From NCBI RefSeq assembly GCF_002236115.1, contig NZ_NIWT01000002.1, positions 682,001 through 746,000 on the forward strand: a DNA stretch of 64,000 nucleotides. Direction: 5' to 3'. Source of the stretch: Pseudomonas jessenii (lineage in GTDB: Bacteria > Pseudomonadota > Gammaproteobacteria > Pseudomonadales > Pseudomonadaceae). Shown here piece after piece: positions 42,982 through 51,249 of this stretch (positions within the stretch are counted from its first letter, which is position 1; each line of letters begins with the position of its first letter). The notes under the pieces were generated by a model. The model was not told the DNA's origin and searched no databases. It saw only the letters and a program-made list of their open reading frames with translations. A program made the position numbers and the translations under genes.

Positions 42982-43188
42982 GGGAGTACCTCATTGTTTT
43001 TATTGGAGAGTGCTATTGGGTCGATCCGCAGCGAATCGATGACTCAGCTTGTGCTCCACTCCGTTCCTGAGCAATAACGCGAACTTCACTGGGTGCTGAA
43101 AAAAATTCAGCACTCGTCATTTGTGCAGTTGGATGGTTGAATGGCTCGATGCCCGGCTCAGGCTATTTACAGCGGAAAAACCATCACC
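42982..43188. promoter_or_regulatory. Divergent promoter, SDR operon and LysR gene
   Basis: About 200 bases between the SDR gene and the preferred LysR start at 43189. It contains an A-rich stretch and CACTGGGTGCTGAAAAAAATTCAGCACTC, in which GTGCTGAA/TTCAGCAC is a perfect inverted repeat (8 bp, about 43092-43112) suitable as a regulator site. Confidence 0.45.
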
Positions 43189-44103
43189 ATGCGTTCAACC
43201 GGCGAAGTACCCCCGACACTGCCACCCCTGAAAGCCATTCAGGCCTTTGAGCAGACAGCGCGCTTTGGCAATGTCGCCCGCGCTGCCGAATTGCTGGATT
43301 TAACGCCTTCGGCGGTCAGCCACCAATTGGCCAAGCTTGAAGCGATGATCGGGCGACAGCTGTTTTTCCGAACCGCCAGAGGTGTGACCCTGACGCCGGT
43401 GGGCGAGCAGTATCTGACCGAGGTGTCCGGCATCCTGCACAGCCTTGCCGTGGCGACCGAGCGCGCGACTAGTGACTTCAGCCTCGATTGCCTGCGCTTG
43501 CACTCATCGCCCAGTTTCGGACTGCTGTGGCTGATGCCGCGCCTGGAGCAATTCCGCCAGAGTCATCCTGACATCCAGCTCAACCTTTCGTGTTCCTATG
43601 AGTCACTGCACTTCAGCCGGGACAAGATCGACGTGGACATCCGCCACGGAATGCCCAACTGGCCCAGTTTCGAAGTGCGCACGGTGTGCAATGAAAAAAT
43701 CGCGGTCATGGCGTCTCCCAAACTCCTGGAAAAACGACCCATTCGTGCCGTTGCGGATTTACTGGACTGCAACCTGATTCTGTCGGAGGCGACGCTCATC
43801 AAGTGGCCACAGTTGTTTGCACAACATGGTCTATCGCGCCCTGAAAAGCCTTACACACTGAGTTTTGACCGTTCCTATATGACGCTGGAGGCAGCCAGCC
43901 ACGGACTTGGATTTGCCCTGGAAAGCACACTGCTTGCGCAGGACTATCTAGCGCGTGGAACGTTGGTCGAGGTAGTGCCGCAGTTGAGTGCGGCAATCAC
44001 TGCACACCACCTGGTTTTCCCGAAAGCGCATTCCAACTTCCCAAGGGTCAGAAGATTTCTGGAGTGGATGCAGGCGGAGTTGGGGCATGACTTCAATTAT
44101 TGA
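43189..44103 (+). CDS. LysR regulator, GcvA-like
   Basis: A 304-residue LysR protein. The N-terminal LPPLKAIQAFEQTARFGNVARAAELLDLTP and SAVSHQL motif are typical for the GcvA group. It is divergent from the transketolase operon, so it most likely controls it. The ORF is open from 43141 but the GcvA-type start MR-x-LPPLKAIQAF supports the ATG at 43189. Confidence 0.87.
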   Translation: MRSTGEVPPTLPPLKAIQAFEQTARFGNVARAAELLDLTPSAVSHQLAKLEAMIGRQLFFRTARGVTLTPVGEQYLTEVSGILHSLAVATERATSDFSLDCLRLHSSPSFGLLWLMPRLEQFRQSHPDIQLNLSCSYESLHFSRDKIDVDIRHGMPNWPSFEVRTVCNEKIAVMASPKLLEKRPIRAVADLLDCNLILSEATLIKWPQLFAQHGLSRPEKPYTLSFDRSYMTLEAASHGLGFALESTLLAQDYLARGTLVEVVPQLSAAITAHHLVFPKAHSNFPRVRRFLEWMQAELGHDFNY

Positions 44104-44338
44104 ACTGGATGTCATTACACGCCGCATCTCATCAGATTGCCTAGCGAGTGTCTGCTTTTGGCCGTGGTATCAGATGCGTAACTTGTGTCGATCTCGTAGA
44201 GCGAGACGAGGGTTTGGAGCCCCACTGATACGTCTTATCAGTGAGGCCATTGAGCAAAATTTACAGCGCCGTGATGAATGCGTGTAGGTGAGGGCGCATG
44301 TTTTATAGACATACACCTCCTCACCTACTATCGCCGGC
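44104..44338. repeat. Convergent intergenic region with two hairpins
   Basis: CACTGATA/TATCAGTG (44223-44230 and 44236-44243) with a 5-base loop, and GTAGGTGAGG/CCTCACCTAC (44284-44293 and 44319-44328) with a 25-base loop. They lie between the LysR gene and the aldehyde dehydrogenase gene and may work as a bidirectional terminator although no T run follows. Confidence 0.35.
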
Positions 44339-45808
44339 TTACAAGCCGCCCAGTGCGACGTACTTGATTTCCAGGTAGTCGTCGATCCCGTATTTTGAGC
44401 CTTCCCGGCCAAGTCCGGAGCTCTTCACGCCGCCAAAGGGTGCAACTTCTGTGGAGATCATCCCCTCGTTGACGCCCACCATGCCAAACTCAAGATTGTC
44501 GACGACACGGAAGATCAGACCGACGTCACGTGCGTACACATAGGCTGCCAAGCCAAAAGGTGTGTCGTTGGCCATCGCAATTGCCTCGTCCTCAGTCTCG
44601 AAACGGAAGAGGGGAGCGACAGGGCCGAAGGTCTCATCATTGAATATCAGTGCATCGCGTGACACATCGGTGAGCACTGTTGGCTCGAAGTAACTACCGC
44701 CCAAGGGGTGACGTTTGCCTCCGGTAGCAATGCGTGCACCTTTTTCCACCGCATCGGCAATGTGCTCTTCGACCTTTTGCACTGCATCCCCATTGATGAG
44801 CGGACCCAGTACCACACCGTCATCCATGCCATTGCCGACCCTGAGCGCAGCGGCTGCATCCGCGAGCTTCTTCGCAAACTGATCGTAAACACCCGATTGA
44901 ACGAGCATGCGGTTGGCGGCAACGCAGGCTTGACCTGTGTTGCGGTACTTGGCGGCAATTGCACCTTTCACTGCGGCATCGATATCAGCATCGTCAAAGA
45001 CGATGAACGGCGCGTTGCCGCCCAGTTCCATACTCGCCTTTTTGATGGTCGGAGCGCACTGGGCCAGCAGCAGCGATCCAACTTCGGTCGAACCTGTGAA
45101 GGACAACTTGCGAACGACCGGGTTTGCGGTGAGCTCCCCGCCGATTGCGCGGGCCGAGCCCGTGACGACGTTACACACACCAGGCGGCAGACCGGCGCGC
45201 TCGGCGAGTACGGCCAAAGCTAGTGCCGAAAGGGGGGTCTGACTGGCCGGCTTGATAACTCCAGCGCAACCAACCGCCCAGCCCGGACCGGCTTTGCGTG
45301 TAATCATCGCGGAGGGGAAGTTCCACGGTGTGATGGCTGCAAAAACACCGATAGGGGCTTTCTGCACGAGAATGCGCCGACCGTCCACATTCTGCGGAAT
45401 GATGTCGCCATTCACGCGCTTCGCCTCTTCCCCGAACCATTCGATGAAGCTTGCGGCGTAAAGGATTTCGCCACGGGATTCCACCAAGGGCTTACCCTGT
45501 TCGGCCGTCAGGATGACCGCCAGGTCCTCGATGTTTTCAAGCATTAGCTCATAGAGCTTGCGCAGGACCTTTGCACGCTCCTTTGGCAGCGTCTTGCGCC
45601 ATCCCTGCATGGCGCGTTCGGCCGCTGCGATTGCGCGGCGAGTCTCGGTCTCTCCACCGTTTGGTACGCGCGCTACCAATTCACCAGTGGCTGGATTGCG
45701 GATCTCGATTGTCTGACCACTGTCTGCCTGGACCCATTCGCCGTCGATCAACATTGCCTGACGCAGCAGGTCGGGGTCTTTCAGATTCAAGGTTGCGGTG
45801 CTATTCAT
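44339..45808 (-). CDS. NAD(P)-dependent aldehyde dehydrogenase, succinate-semialdehyde (GabD) type
   Basis: A 489-residue ALDH from ATG 45808. Visible: TPWNFPSAMITRK, SFTGSTEVG, catalytic Glu in MELGGNAPF and catalytic Cys in NTGQACVAAN; the C-terminal GGVKSSGLGREGSKYG is GabD-like. It would oxidise a semialdehyde released by the DapA-like aldolase next door. The longer frame overlaps the DapA-like gene. Confidence 0.92.
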   Translation of the reverse strand: MNSTATLNLKDPDLLRQAMLIDGEWVQADSGQTIEIRNPATGELVARVPNGGETETRRAIAAAERAMQGWRKTLPKERAKVLRKLYELMLENIEDLAVILTAEQGKPLVESRGEILYAASFIEWFGEEAKRVNGDIIPQNVDGRRILVQKAPIGVFAAITPWNFPSAMITRKAGPGWAVGCAGVIKPASQTPLSALALAVLAERAGLPPGVCNVVTGSARAIGGELTANPVVRKLSFTGSTEVGSLLLAQCAPTIKKASMELGGNAPFIVFDDADIDAAVKGAIAAKYRNTGQACVAANRMLVQSGVYDQFAKKLADAAAALRVGNGMDDGVVLGPLINGDAVQKVEEHIADAVEKGARIATGGKRHPLGGSYFEPTVLTDVSRDALIFNDETFGPVAPLFRFETEDEAIAMANDTPFGLAAYVYARDVGLIFRVVDNLEFGMVGVNEGMISTEVAPFGGVKSSGLGREGSKYGIDDYLEIKYVALGGL

Positions 45809-45818
45809 CGGGCAGACC

Positions 45819-46829
45819 TCAAATGGAGTTACGACCGATGAAGAAGGCTTCATCGAGGTCGGTGGTCGGGTTCAATCCAGCAGCTTCCAGCCCTTTACGT
45901 AGCACAGCCATGTCGCGCTGGTACACGCGTTGGGTCGGGTGCGGCATAGGACCACCGTTGTAACCCTGCAACCAGCCTTGGTATTTCCACATCATGCGAT
46001 TGAGAAGCCCGTTTGCCGCCATTGGCAGGCTTGCAAACGCTTTACGTGCCGGATCCATTTTGTACCAGAGCTGAGTTGCCTCATCGTAGTTGCCCGCACG
46101 GATCAACTTGTGGATCTGTGGTAGCAATGGGCCGTAGTAAGAGGAGTAGTTGGTTCCGCAGAATGGGATGTCCATCACTTGTGCCAAAGGCACGTACTCA
46201 TATTCAAGCGGAGATGAGATAACGACTTCTTCATGGAATTCGCGGTGAACTTCGATCGCCGACATGATGTAAGGCAGTCCGCCTTCGGCTTTGATTGCAA
46301 CGACGTTGGGGATCTCGTCGACCATGCGACGTAGCACCGCCAGCGGAATATCGGCAGGGTGCAAGCGGCTGAAACCCCAGGCGGGCAGCGGGAAGATGAT
46401 TACGCCCAGGTTCGTCGCGTCGCAGATCGCCTTGGTGTACTCGAATACTTCGTCATAGGACTTCGGATAGAAGAACGGAGGATAGCCAAGCAGTACAAGG
46501 TCGGCGCCGGCAGCTTCGGCTCGCTTCACGGCCTCAATGTTATCTTCCAGCGTGTTGAACACCGCGTGGTGAACGATCACGAGACGGCCGGCTGCTTGAT
46601 CGGCCATGATTTGACAGAACTCACCGTACTGCTCTTGGGTGATGGCTACCTCCGAGCAGGACAGCGAACCGACGAAGCCGTGCTTGATTGCTAGTTCTAC
46701 GTCGTGGCGAATGGCTTTCTCATTGATGCGTTTGAAGTCGGAGGTCATTGTTGGAATCGTAACGTTGGCGACCCCAACGAGTTTTTCGCGTGCCCAGTCT
46801 CGAGCGTCCTTCTTATTGTAATTGGCCAT
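45819..46829 (-). CDS. Dihydrodipicolinate-synthase-family aldolase or hydratase
   Basis: A 336-residue class I aldolase-fold protein. The Schiff-base lysine is K in VVAIKAEGG and the partner tyrosine/hydroxyl region is in VIIFPLPAWGFS. Family members with this GVANVTIPT start are poorly characterised and cluster with oxygenases. It likely cleaves or dehydrates a keto acid in a catabolic route. Between ornithine-cyclodeaminase-like and ALDH genes, all minus strand. Confidence 0.87.
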   Translation of the reverse strand: MANYNKKDARDWAREKLVGVANVTIPTMTSDFKRINEKAIRHDVELAIKHGFVGSLSCSEVAITQEQYGEFCQIMADQAAGRLVIVHHAVFNTLEDNIEAVKRAEAAGADLVLLGYPPFFYPKSYDEVFEYTKAICDATNLGVIIFPLPAWGFSRLHPADIPLAVLRRMVDEIPNVVAIKAEGGLPYIMSAIEVHREFHEEVVISSPLEYEYVPLAQVMDIPFCGTNYSSYYGPLLPQIHKLIRAGNYDEATQLWYKMDPARKAFASLPMAANGLLNRMMWKYQGWLQGYNGGPMPHPTQRVYQRDMAVLRKGLEAAGLNPTTDLDEAFFIGRNSI

Positions 46830-46875
46830 GTAAGGCTCCTGTTAGTCAGGGTTGGTGATAGTCGTTGCTGTTCGC

Positions 46876-47880
46876 TCAGCGCTTTGTTTCAAAATCGATT
46901 GGCAGTGGTGTTGCGAGCCCTGCTTCAAGTGCCTTGGTCAAGATGAGTTCCGCTACCACAATGTCTTGAAGACCACCGCCGACTGACTTGAACATCGGGG
47001 CCTTGGCTTGCTTCAACTGCTCACTGCAGGCACCACTCATCAGGTCAGACAGGCTGAAGGCTTTGTGTCGAAATTCGATCCCGGCGGTATGGGCAGCAAG
47101 CATGTCTCCTGTTTCTTCCAGCACTTCTTCCAGGGTGTCGCAGATGATCAAGTCACTGCGCTCTACGACGGAAATGTCTATTTCACGCTGCTCCGGGATG
47201 GTCGAGCCGATCGAAACGACTGTGGCCCCCGACTTCAACCAATCGCCAAACAGAATCGGCTTTTCATCACGCGAGCGTGCGGCGGTGAGCACAATGTCGG
47301 CGCCTTCCACGGCCTCTTGTGCTGAGCCAACACCCCGTGCGGGCACACCGAGATCTCGTGTCGCAGCTGCGGCAAATGCTTCGCGACGTTCGGGAGTCGG
47401 ACTGAAGACGACAATTTCAGTTAGTTCGCGGACGCTGGCGAAAGCACGGATGTGCATCGAAGCTTCCAACCCACTTCCTATGACGGCAAGACGAGCAGGT
47501 TTCTGTGGAGCGATGCGGTCAAGGGCTGCTGCCGACGTAGCTGCAGTCCGGAATCCAGTCACCAGATTTGCGTCAATGAAAGCAGCAATGCGATTGGTCG
47601 TCCGGTCGAAGAGGACAATGACGTACTCGATTCCCGGTGGCGCATCCCCCATGTTCGAGCCCATCAGCTTGGCACCGAAGTAACGTCCTCCTGCTGGAAT
47701 AGCCGGCAAGGTGCGTAGCCAGGTTTTCTCAAGACTTGCAACGGTTCGGGGTGGAGTAGCCCTAGCTGGCAAGTGTTGCCCGTAAGCGGCCTGAAGCGCG
47801 GCGATCGCATCTTTCCAACGGAAAACTTCCTGCGCGGCAGCGCTTGAAACGAACACGGGAGACTGGGAATTTACGGTCAT
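46876..47880 (-). CDS. Ornithine cyclodeaminase / mu-crystallin family imine reductase
   Basis: A 334-residue NAD(P)-binding protein from ATG 47880. GAKLMGSNMG, the NTGF-like VTGFRTAATSA and the dinucleotide motif LAVIGSGLEA are diagnostic. Family members reduce cyclic imines (ketimine or pyrroline-2-carboxylate) or deaminate amino acids. With DapA and ALDH partners a hydroxyproline-like or N-heterocycle pathway is plausible. The frame upstream to 47985 is unsupported. Confidence 0.88.
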   Translation of the reverse strand: MTVNSQSPVFVSSAAAQEVFRWKDAIAALQAAYGQHLPARATPPRTVASLEKTWLRTLPAIPAGGRYFGAKLMGSNMGDAPPGIEYVIVLFDRTTNRIAAFIDANLVTGFRTAATSAAALDRIAPQKPARLAVIGSGLEASMHIRAFASVRELTEIVVFSPTPERREAFAAAATRDLGVPARGVGSAQEAVEGADIVLTAARSRDEKPILFGDWLKSGATVVSIGSTIPEQREIDISVVERSDLIICDTLEEVLEETGDMLAAHTAGIEFRHKAFSLSDLMSGACSEQLKQAKAPMFKSVGGGLQDIVVAELILTKALEAGLATPLPIDFETKR

Positions 47881-48398
47881 ACGACGAGCTCCGGAAAGGC
47901 AGAGAAAGTTGAAGTAAAACGCGAGCCGGCCTAGTGAGGCGCGCTCCGAGTAGGGTTGTGAACTTAACTCAAACAACATAAACAAAACGATGCGTATACA
48001 AAGTATTGTTGGCTTGTAACGCTATTGTCAACGGCTTTTAGGCCTGAAGCTCGGTTCGATTTGAGATGGTTGCGAAATCAAAACGGAACGTATAGATTTG
48101 ATATGAGTTCAGCAACCCTGATGCCTGAGGAGCGCTATGACGCTGGGAGGGTGGGTGATTGAGGAGCTGGAGGGTGCTAACCAACGGATGGATTCGGCGA
48201 CCGCGTTACAGGTGCGTGTATTCGACTGAGCGTGTGATCTGCACGACGCCTTCGGCTCACCGCAGAAGACTACAACGAGGGCTTTGTTCGGTCGCGGATG
48301 TCTCTAGCCGAGGCGTACTTCGATTCACCAATCTGCCAAACAAGCTGTGTCATTGAATAACAGTTACCACCCGCCAAAGAAGCGGAGAGGAGACAAGA
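47881..48398. promoter_or_regulatory. 500-base divergent control region, OCD operon and FAD monooxygenase
   Basis: No gene seen. TGCGTATAC occurs at 47991-47999, within AACAA(N)20TTGTT symmetry; the same 9-mer occurs inverted upstream of the second TetR gene. It is a candidate binding site for one of the two TetR regulators. Small plus-strand frames near 48159 are not supported. Confidence 0.4.
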
Positions 48399-49511
48399 AT
48401 GAGTCAAGTTAAACGCGTTTTGATTGTAGGCAGCGGAATCGGCGGTGCCACCGCAGCTTATGCACTGCGCAGGGCAGGAGTGGACGTCCACTGTATCGAT
48501 ATCAAACCGGGGATTCCCTCGGCAGGGTCGGGCATTTGCCTGTTACACAACACGGTCCGGGCATTGAACATGATCGGATTGGCGGAGCCTTGTCTTGACA
48601 GTGGTATGCGATTCGACGCGTTTCGGCAGTTTGATTCCTCTGGTCAGCTCCTGCGTTCGGATCCTGCACCTCCCAGCTGTGGCATCCGTCGGCCAGAACT
48701 TGCTCGAATCCTGGAGTCGGCAGCGCTAGGGGCAGGGGCGGTTCTGGATAAAGGGTTGACGATTGAACATCTCGACGACCATGGGGACTGCGTCGAAGTT
48801 AAATTCTCGGATGGTCGCGAGGCTACCTATGACTTGGTTGTGGCTGCAGATGGCGCCTACTCCAAGCTCCGCGATCAGGTTTTCGGTGCCGAGTGCAGGC
48901 CGCATTTTGCAGGTCAGAGTGTATGGCGTTTCAATGCGCCGCGTCCGGCTCAGATTGATGGGTTCTGTTTGTACCGCAGCCCGTCAGGGAAAACAGTGGG
49001 TTCATTCCCGACATCGGAGGACACCTGCTACCTGTTTTATCTCGAGAACAGTGTGGAGCCTCTGCGGGTACCAGAGGATCAAGCGAGCGCGATGATTCGC
49101 GAGCGCCTTGCCGAATATACCGCGCCCGCTGTATTGGAAGCTCTTGACCAGGTGACCGATGCCAAGCAGGTTATCTTCCGTCCGCTGGATATCACTCTGG
49201 TGCCGGCACCTTGGTACCGTGGCCGCGTAGTGCTCATCGGCGATGCTGCACATTCTCCAACGCCGCATATGACGTCGGGAGGTGGGATGGCCATCGAAGA
49301 TGCCGTGGTGCTTGCAGACTGCGTATCCAAGACCCAATCGGTTAACGAGGCATTGGCGATGTATAGCGAGCGCCGATTTGAACGATGCAAAATCATTTGT
49401 GACGCGTCATTGCAACTTTGTCGCTTTGAGCAGGAAGATCCACTGAAAAATAGAGAGAAGTCGGCGGCTCTATTGCTGAAAACCTATCAATATTTGGGGC
49501 AGCCTATCTAA
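48399..49511 (+). CDS. FAD-dependent aromatic monooxygenase (PHBH/UbiH fold)
   Basis: A 370-residue flavoprotein. The FAD-binding GSGIGGATAAYAL motif is at the N-terminus, DLVVAADGAYSKLR is the DG motif, and RVVLIGDAAHSPTP the GD motif. The family hydroxylates aromatic or heteroaromatic rings. Length is typical (350-400). It is divergent from the OCD/DapA/ALDH operon and convergent with a TetR gene. Confidence 0.9.
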   Translation: MSQVKRVLIVGSGIGGATAAYALRRAGVDVHCIDIKPGIPSAGSGICLLHNTVRALNMIGLAEPCLDSGMRFDAFRQFDSSGQLLRSDPAPPSCGIRRPELARILESAALGAGAVLDKGLTIEHLDDHGDCVEVKFSDGREATYDLVVAADGAYSKLRDQVFGAECRPHFAGQSVWRFNAPRPAQIDGFCLYRSPSGKTVGSFPTSEDTCYLFYLENSVEPLRVPEDQASAMIRERLAEYTAPAVLEALDQVTDAKQVIFRPLDITLVPAPWYRGRVVLIGDAAHSPTPHMTSGGGMAIEDAVVLADCVSKTQSVNEALAMYSERRFERCKIICDASLQLCRFEQEDPLKNREKSAALLLKTYQYLGQPI

Positions 49512-49540
49512 ACCGTCAGTTTGACGCTATCTATCAAAGA

Positions 49541-49572
49541 GTCCCGATTCACCTCTCAGGGTGAATGGGGAC
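49541..49572. terminator. Hairpin between convergent monooxygenase and TetR genes
   Basis: GTCCCGATTCACC and GGTGAATGGGGAC form a 13-bp stem with one mismatch and a TCTCAG loop; no strong T run follows. Position between convergent genes supports a bidirectional terminator. Confidence 0.5.
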
Positions 49573-49619
49573 TAAGTCAACTCATACTTTTATAACGATC
49601 AGCAGCCAAACAGTGCTGT

Positions 49620-50213
49620 TCAGTTTTCTGAGTTCGTTACTCCCAGCAAGTGGTATATGTAGTCGATATGCGACTTAGCAAATTCCTCGTTTAATGGGGC
49701 ATGGCCAACCAACAAGCGCATGTAGACTGCTGAGTAGATTATGTCCATAAGCGACTCGACATCGGTATCGCTTGGGATCTCACCGCTGCGTTTCCATTCT
49801 TCAAGTGTTTCTTTAACTATCGCGCGTCGCCCATAGTGGAATCTCTCTCGAAAGGCTCGTAATACAGAAGGGTCAGATTGTCCCTCGGCTATGATTTGAG
49901 CAAGGATTCGGCCTGGCCAACCAGAAAACTGCTCTACCAGTGTGCGGAAATGAGCAGCGATGGCCTTTTTTGGGCCGAGTTCAATTGGCAGTGGAGTCTT
50001 GAGAAGATGGTTTTCAATGAATGCGTCAATCACGAGCAGCGCTTTAGAGTCCCACCATCTGTAGATCGTTGCTTTGCTGACCCCGGCTTCCTTTGCAATT
50101 GCCTCAATCGAGATGGCCTGAATAGAGTTCTCGTGTAGCAACTTTATGGTCGAATTCAGTATTTGCAGCCGAGTAGCTTCGCTGCGTGGTCGTCCTAAAG
50201 ACTTCTCCTGCAT
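49620..50213 (-). CDS. TetR-family regulator 1
   Basis: A 197-residue TetR protein: HTH in IEAIAKEAGVSKATIYRWWDSK (residues about 33-54) and a C-terminal ligand-binding domain. It is very similar along its whole length to the TetR at 56742-57371; the two flank the flavocytochrome operon. Divergent from that operon, so likely its local repressor or activator. Confidence 0.93.
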   Translation of the reverse strand: MQEKSLGRPRSEATRLQILNSTIKLLHENSIQAISIEAIAKEAGVSKATIYRWWDSKALLVIDAFIENHLLKTPLPIELGPKKAIAAHFRTLVEQFSGWPGRILAQIIAEGQSDPSVLRAFRERFHYGRRAIVKETLEEWKRSGEIPSDTDVESLMDIIYSAVYMRLLVGHAPLNEEFAKSHIDYIYHLLGVTNSEN

Positions 50214-50545
50214 AAAGTATTCCTTAATAAATGACTAATTTTAACAGGAGCGTAATGCTGCATGTGCTCACTCTGCTGCGTGGGCGGCTGCCTGCTGAAA
50301 TCAAGCTGAGGCGTTTCTGATCGTAGCCAACAGACCACTCAAGAAGCAATGTAAAAAACGCTTTGAGTCTGGCCGGGCGAATGCGGGAGGCCCGTGGGGG
50401 CTGACTCCGTAGGCAGATGAAGGCTGCCAGCTGACGAAATAGTAAACAGTTAGCTTGCACAAAACGGTACGGATCGTATATGTTTGTTTCGCGCATATGA
50501 AGCCTGTCACGGGCACAACAACAAGAACGCGCGGAGGAGACAAAC
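50214..50545. promoter_or_regulatory. Promoter region of the flavocytochrome operon
   Basis: 330 bases between TetR 1 and the first small gene. Near 50474-50500 it holds GATCGTATATG and GCGCATATG, partial matches to the TGCG[TC]ATAC element found elsewhere in the island. Strong ribosome site GGAGGAG precedes 50546. Confidence 0.4.
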
Positions 50546-50788
50546 ATGCATCAGGGTTCGAGCCTGAAAGGCGATGTTGCGACCGATACCATTGTGGGCC
50601 GTATCTGGCACTCGACCAGTGAACAGGTGGCTGAACGCGACAAGCACTTCGCGCCCGCTGATTTCCAAAACTTCCCCATCAACGCTGCTTCGACGCGCTA
50701 TACCACCGGCTCGATCCTCGACGCCGATCCCAGTCTCTTAATCGGAGTTCAGAGCTCCGCTACATTCCTCAACATTTTCGGGGAGTGA
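50546..50788 (+). CDS. Small hypothetical protein, first gene of the flavocytochrome operon
   Basis: An 80-residue protein with a strong ribosome site (GGAGGAGACAAAC). No signal peptide, membrane helix or known domain; Asp/Ser/Thr-rich with LDADPSLLIGVQSSATFLNIF near the end. Its stop (TGA 50786-50788) lies a few bases before the next start at 50791, so the two are probably co-translated. Confidence 0.65.
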   Translation: MHQGSSLKGDVATDTIVGRIWHSTSEQVAERDKHFAPADFQNFPINAASTRYTTGSILDADPSLLIGVQSSATFLNIFGE

Positions 50789-50790
50789 GC

Positions 50791-51246
50791 ATGTCGATCC
50801 CCAATATTTCCAATCTTAGATTTGGGCGGCGCCAGTTTCTCGTGTCCACCGCAAGTGCCGCGACGCTCGCCATGCTGGGGGCGCTACCGGTGCTCGCGAA
50901 GCCATCCCGAGAGATCATTCTAGAACCATTCGACCCCAATCAGTTTGATGTTCGCTTTGTCGTGACGGACCGCCGATTGCCGCAAAGCCTTGCTTTCGCC
51001 ATTGAGCATGCCAAAAAAGATAGTGCGCGGCTTGAAGTCACAAATGGACTCACGAGGCTTTGGCAGGAATCGCTCGTACCGTTTTGGCGTGAGCAAGGTG
51101 GCGCTGTCGCCGGACTCACTACGCGCGAGGTTTGGCATTGCCTTGCAGAACAAGCACGCAGCCAGTCGCGCCGTACGGTTGTGCTGCATCAGTACGACGT
51201 ACCGGCGAGCCAACCCAATCCTTTGGTTTCATGGATCATCGCGTGA
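50791..51246 (+). CDS. Tat-signal small protein, PchX-like by position
   Basis: A 151-residue protein with a twin-arginine signal (GRRQFLVSTASAATLAML, cleavage near LAKPS). The mature part is about 115 residues with no cofactor motif. It directly precedes the cresol-dehydrogenase-like flavoprotein, which lacks its own export signal, so it may carry that protein through the Tat pathway; p-cresol operons pchACXF also have an extra small gene pchX of unknown role. Start at ATG 50791 (GGGGAG upstream) rather than GTG 50785. Confidence 0.75.
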   Translation: MSIPNISNLRFGRRQFLVSTASAATLAMLGALPVLAKPSREIILEPFDPNQFDVRFVVTDRRLPQSLAFAIEHAKKDSARLEVTNGLTRLWQESLVPFWREQGGAVAGLTTREVWHCLAEQARSQSRRTVVLHQYDVPASQPNPLVSWIIA

Positions 51247-51249
51247 ATT

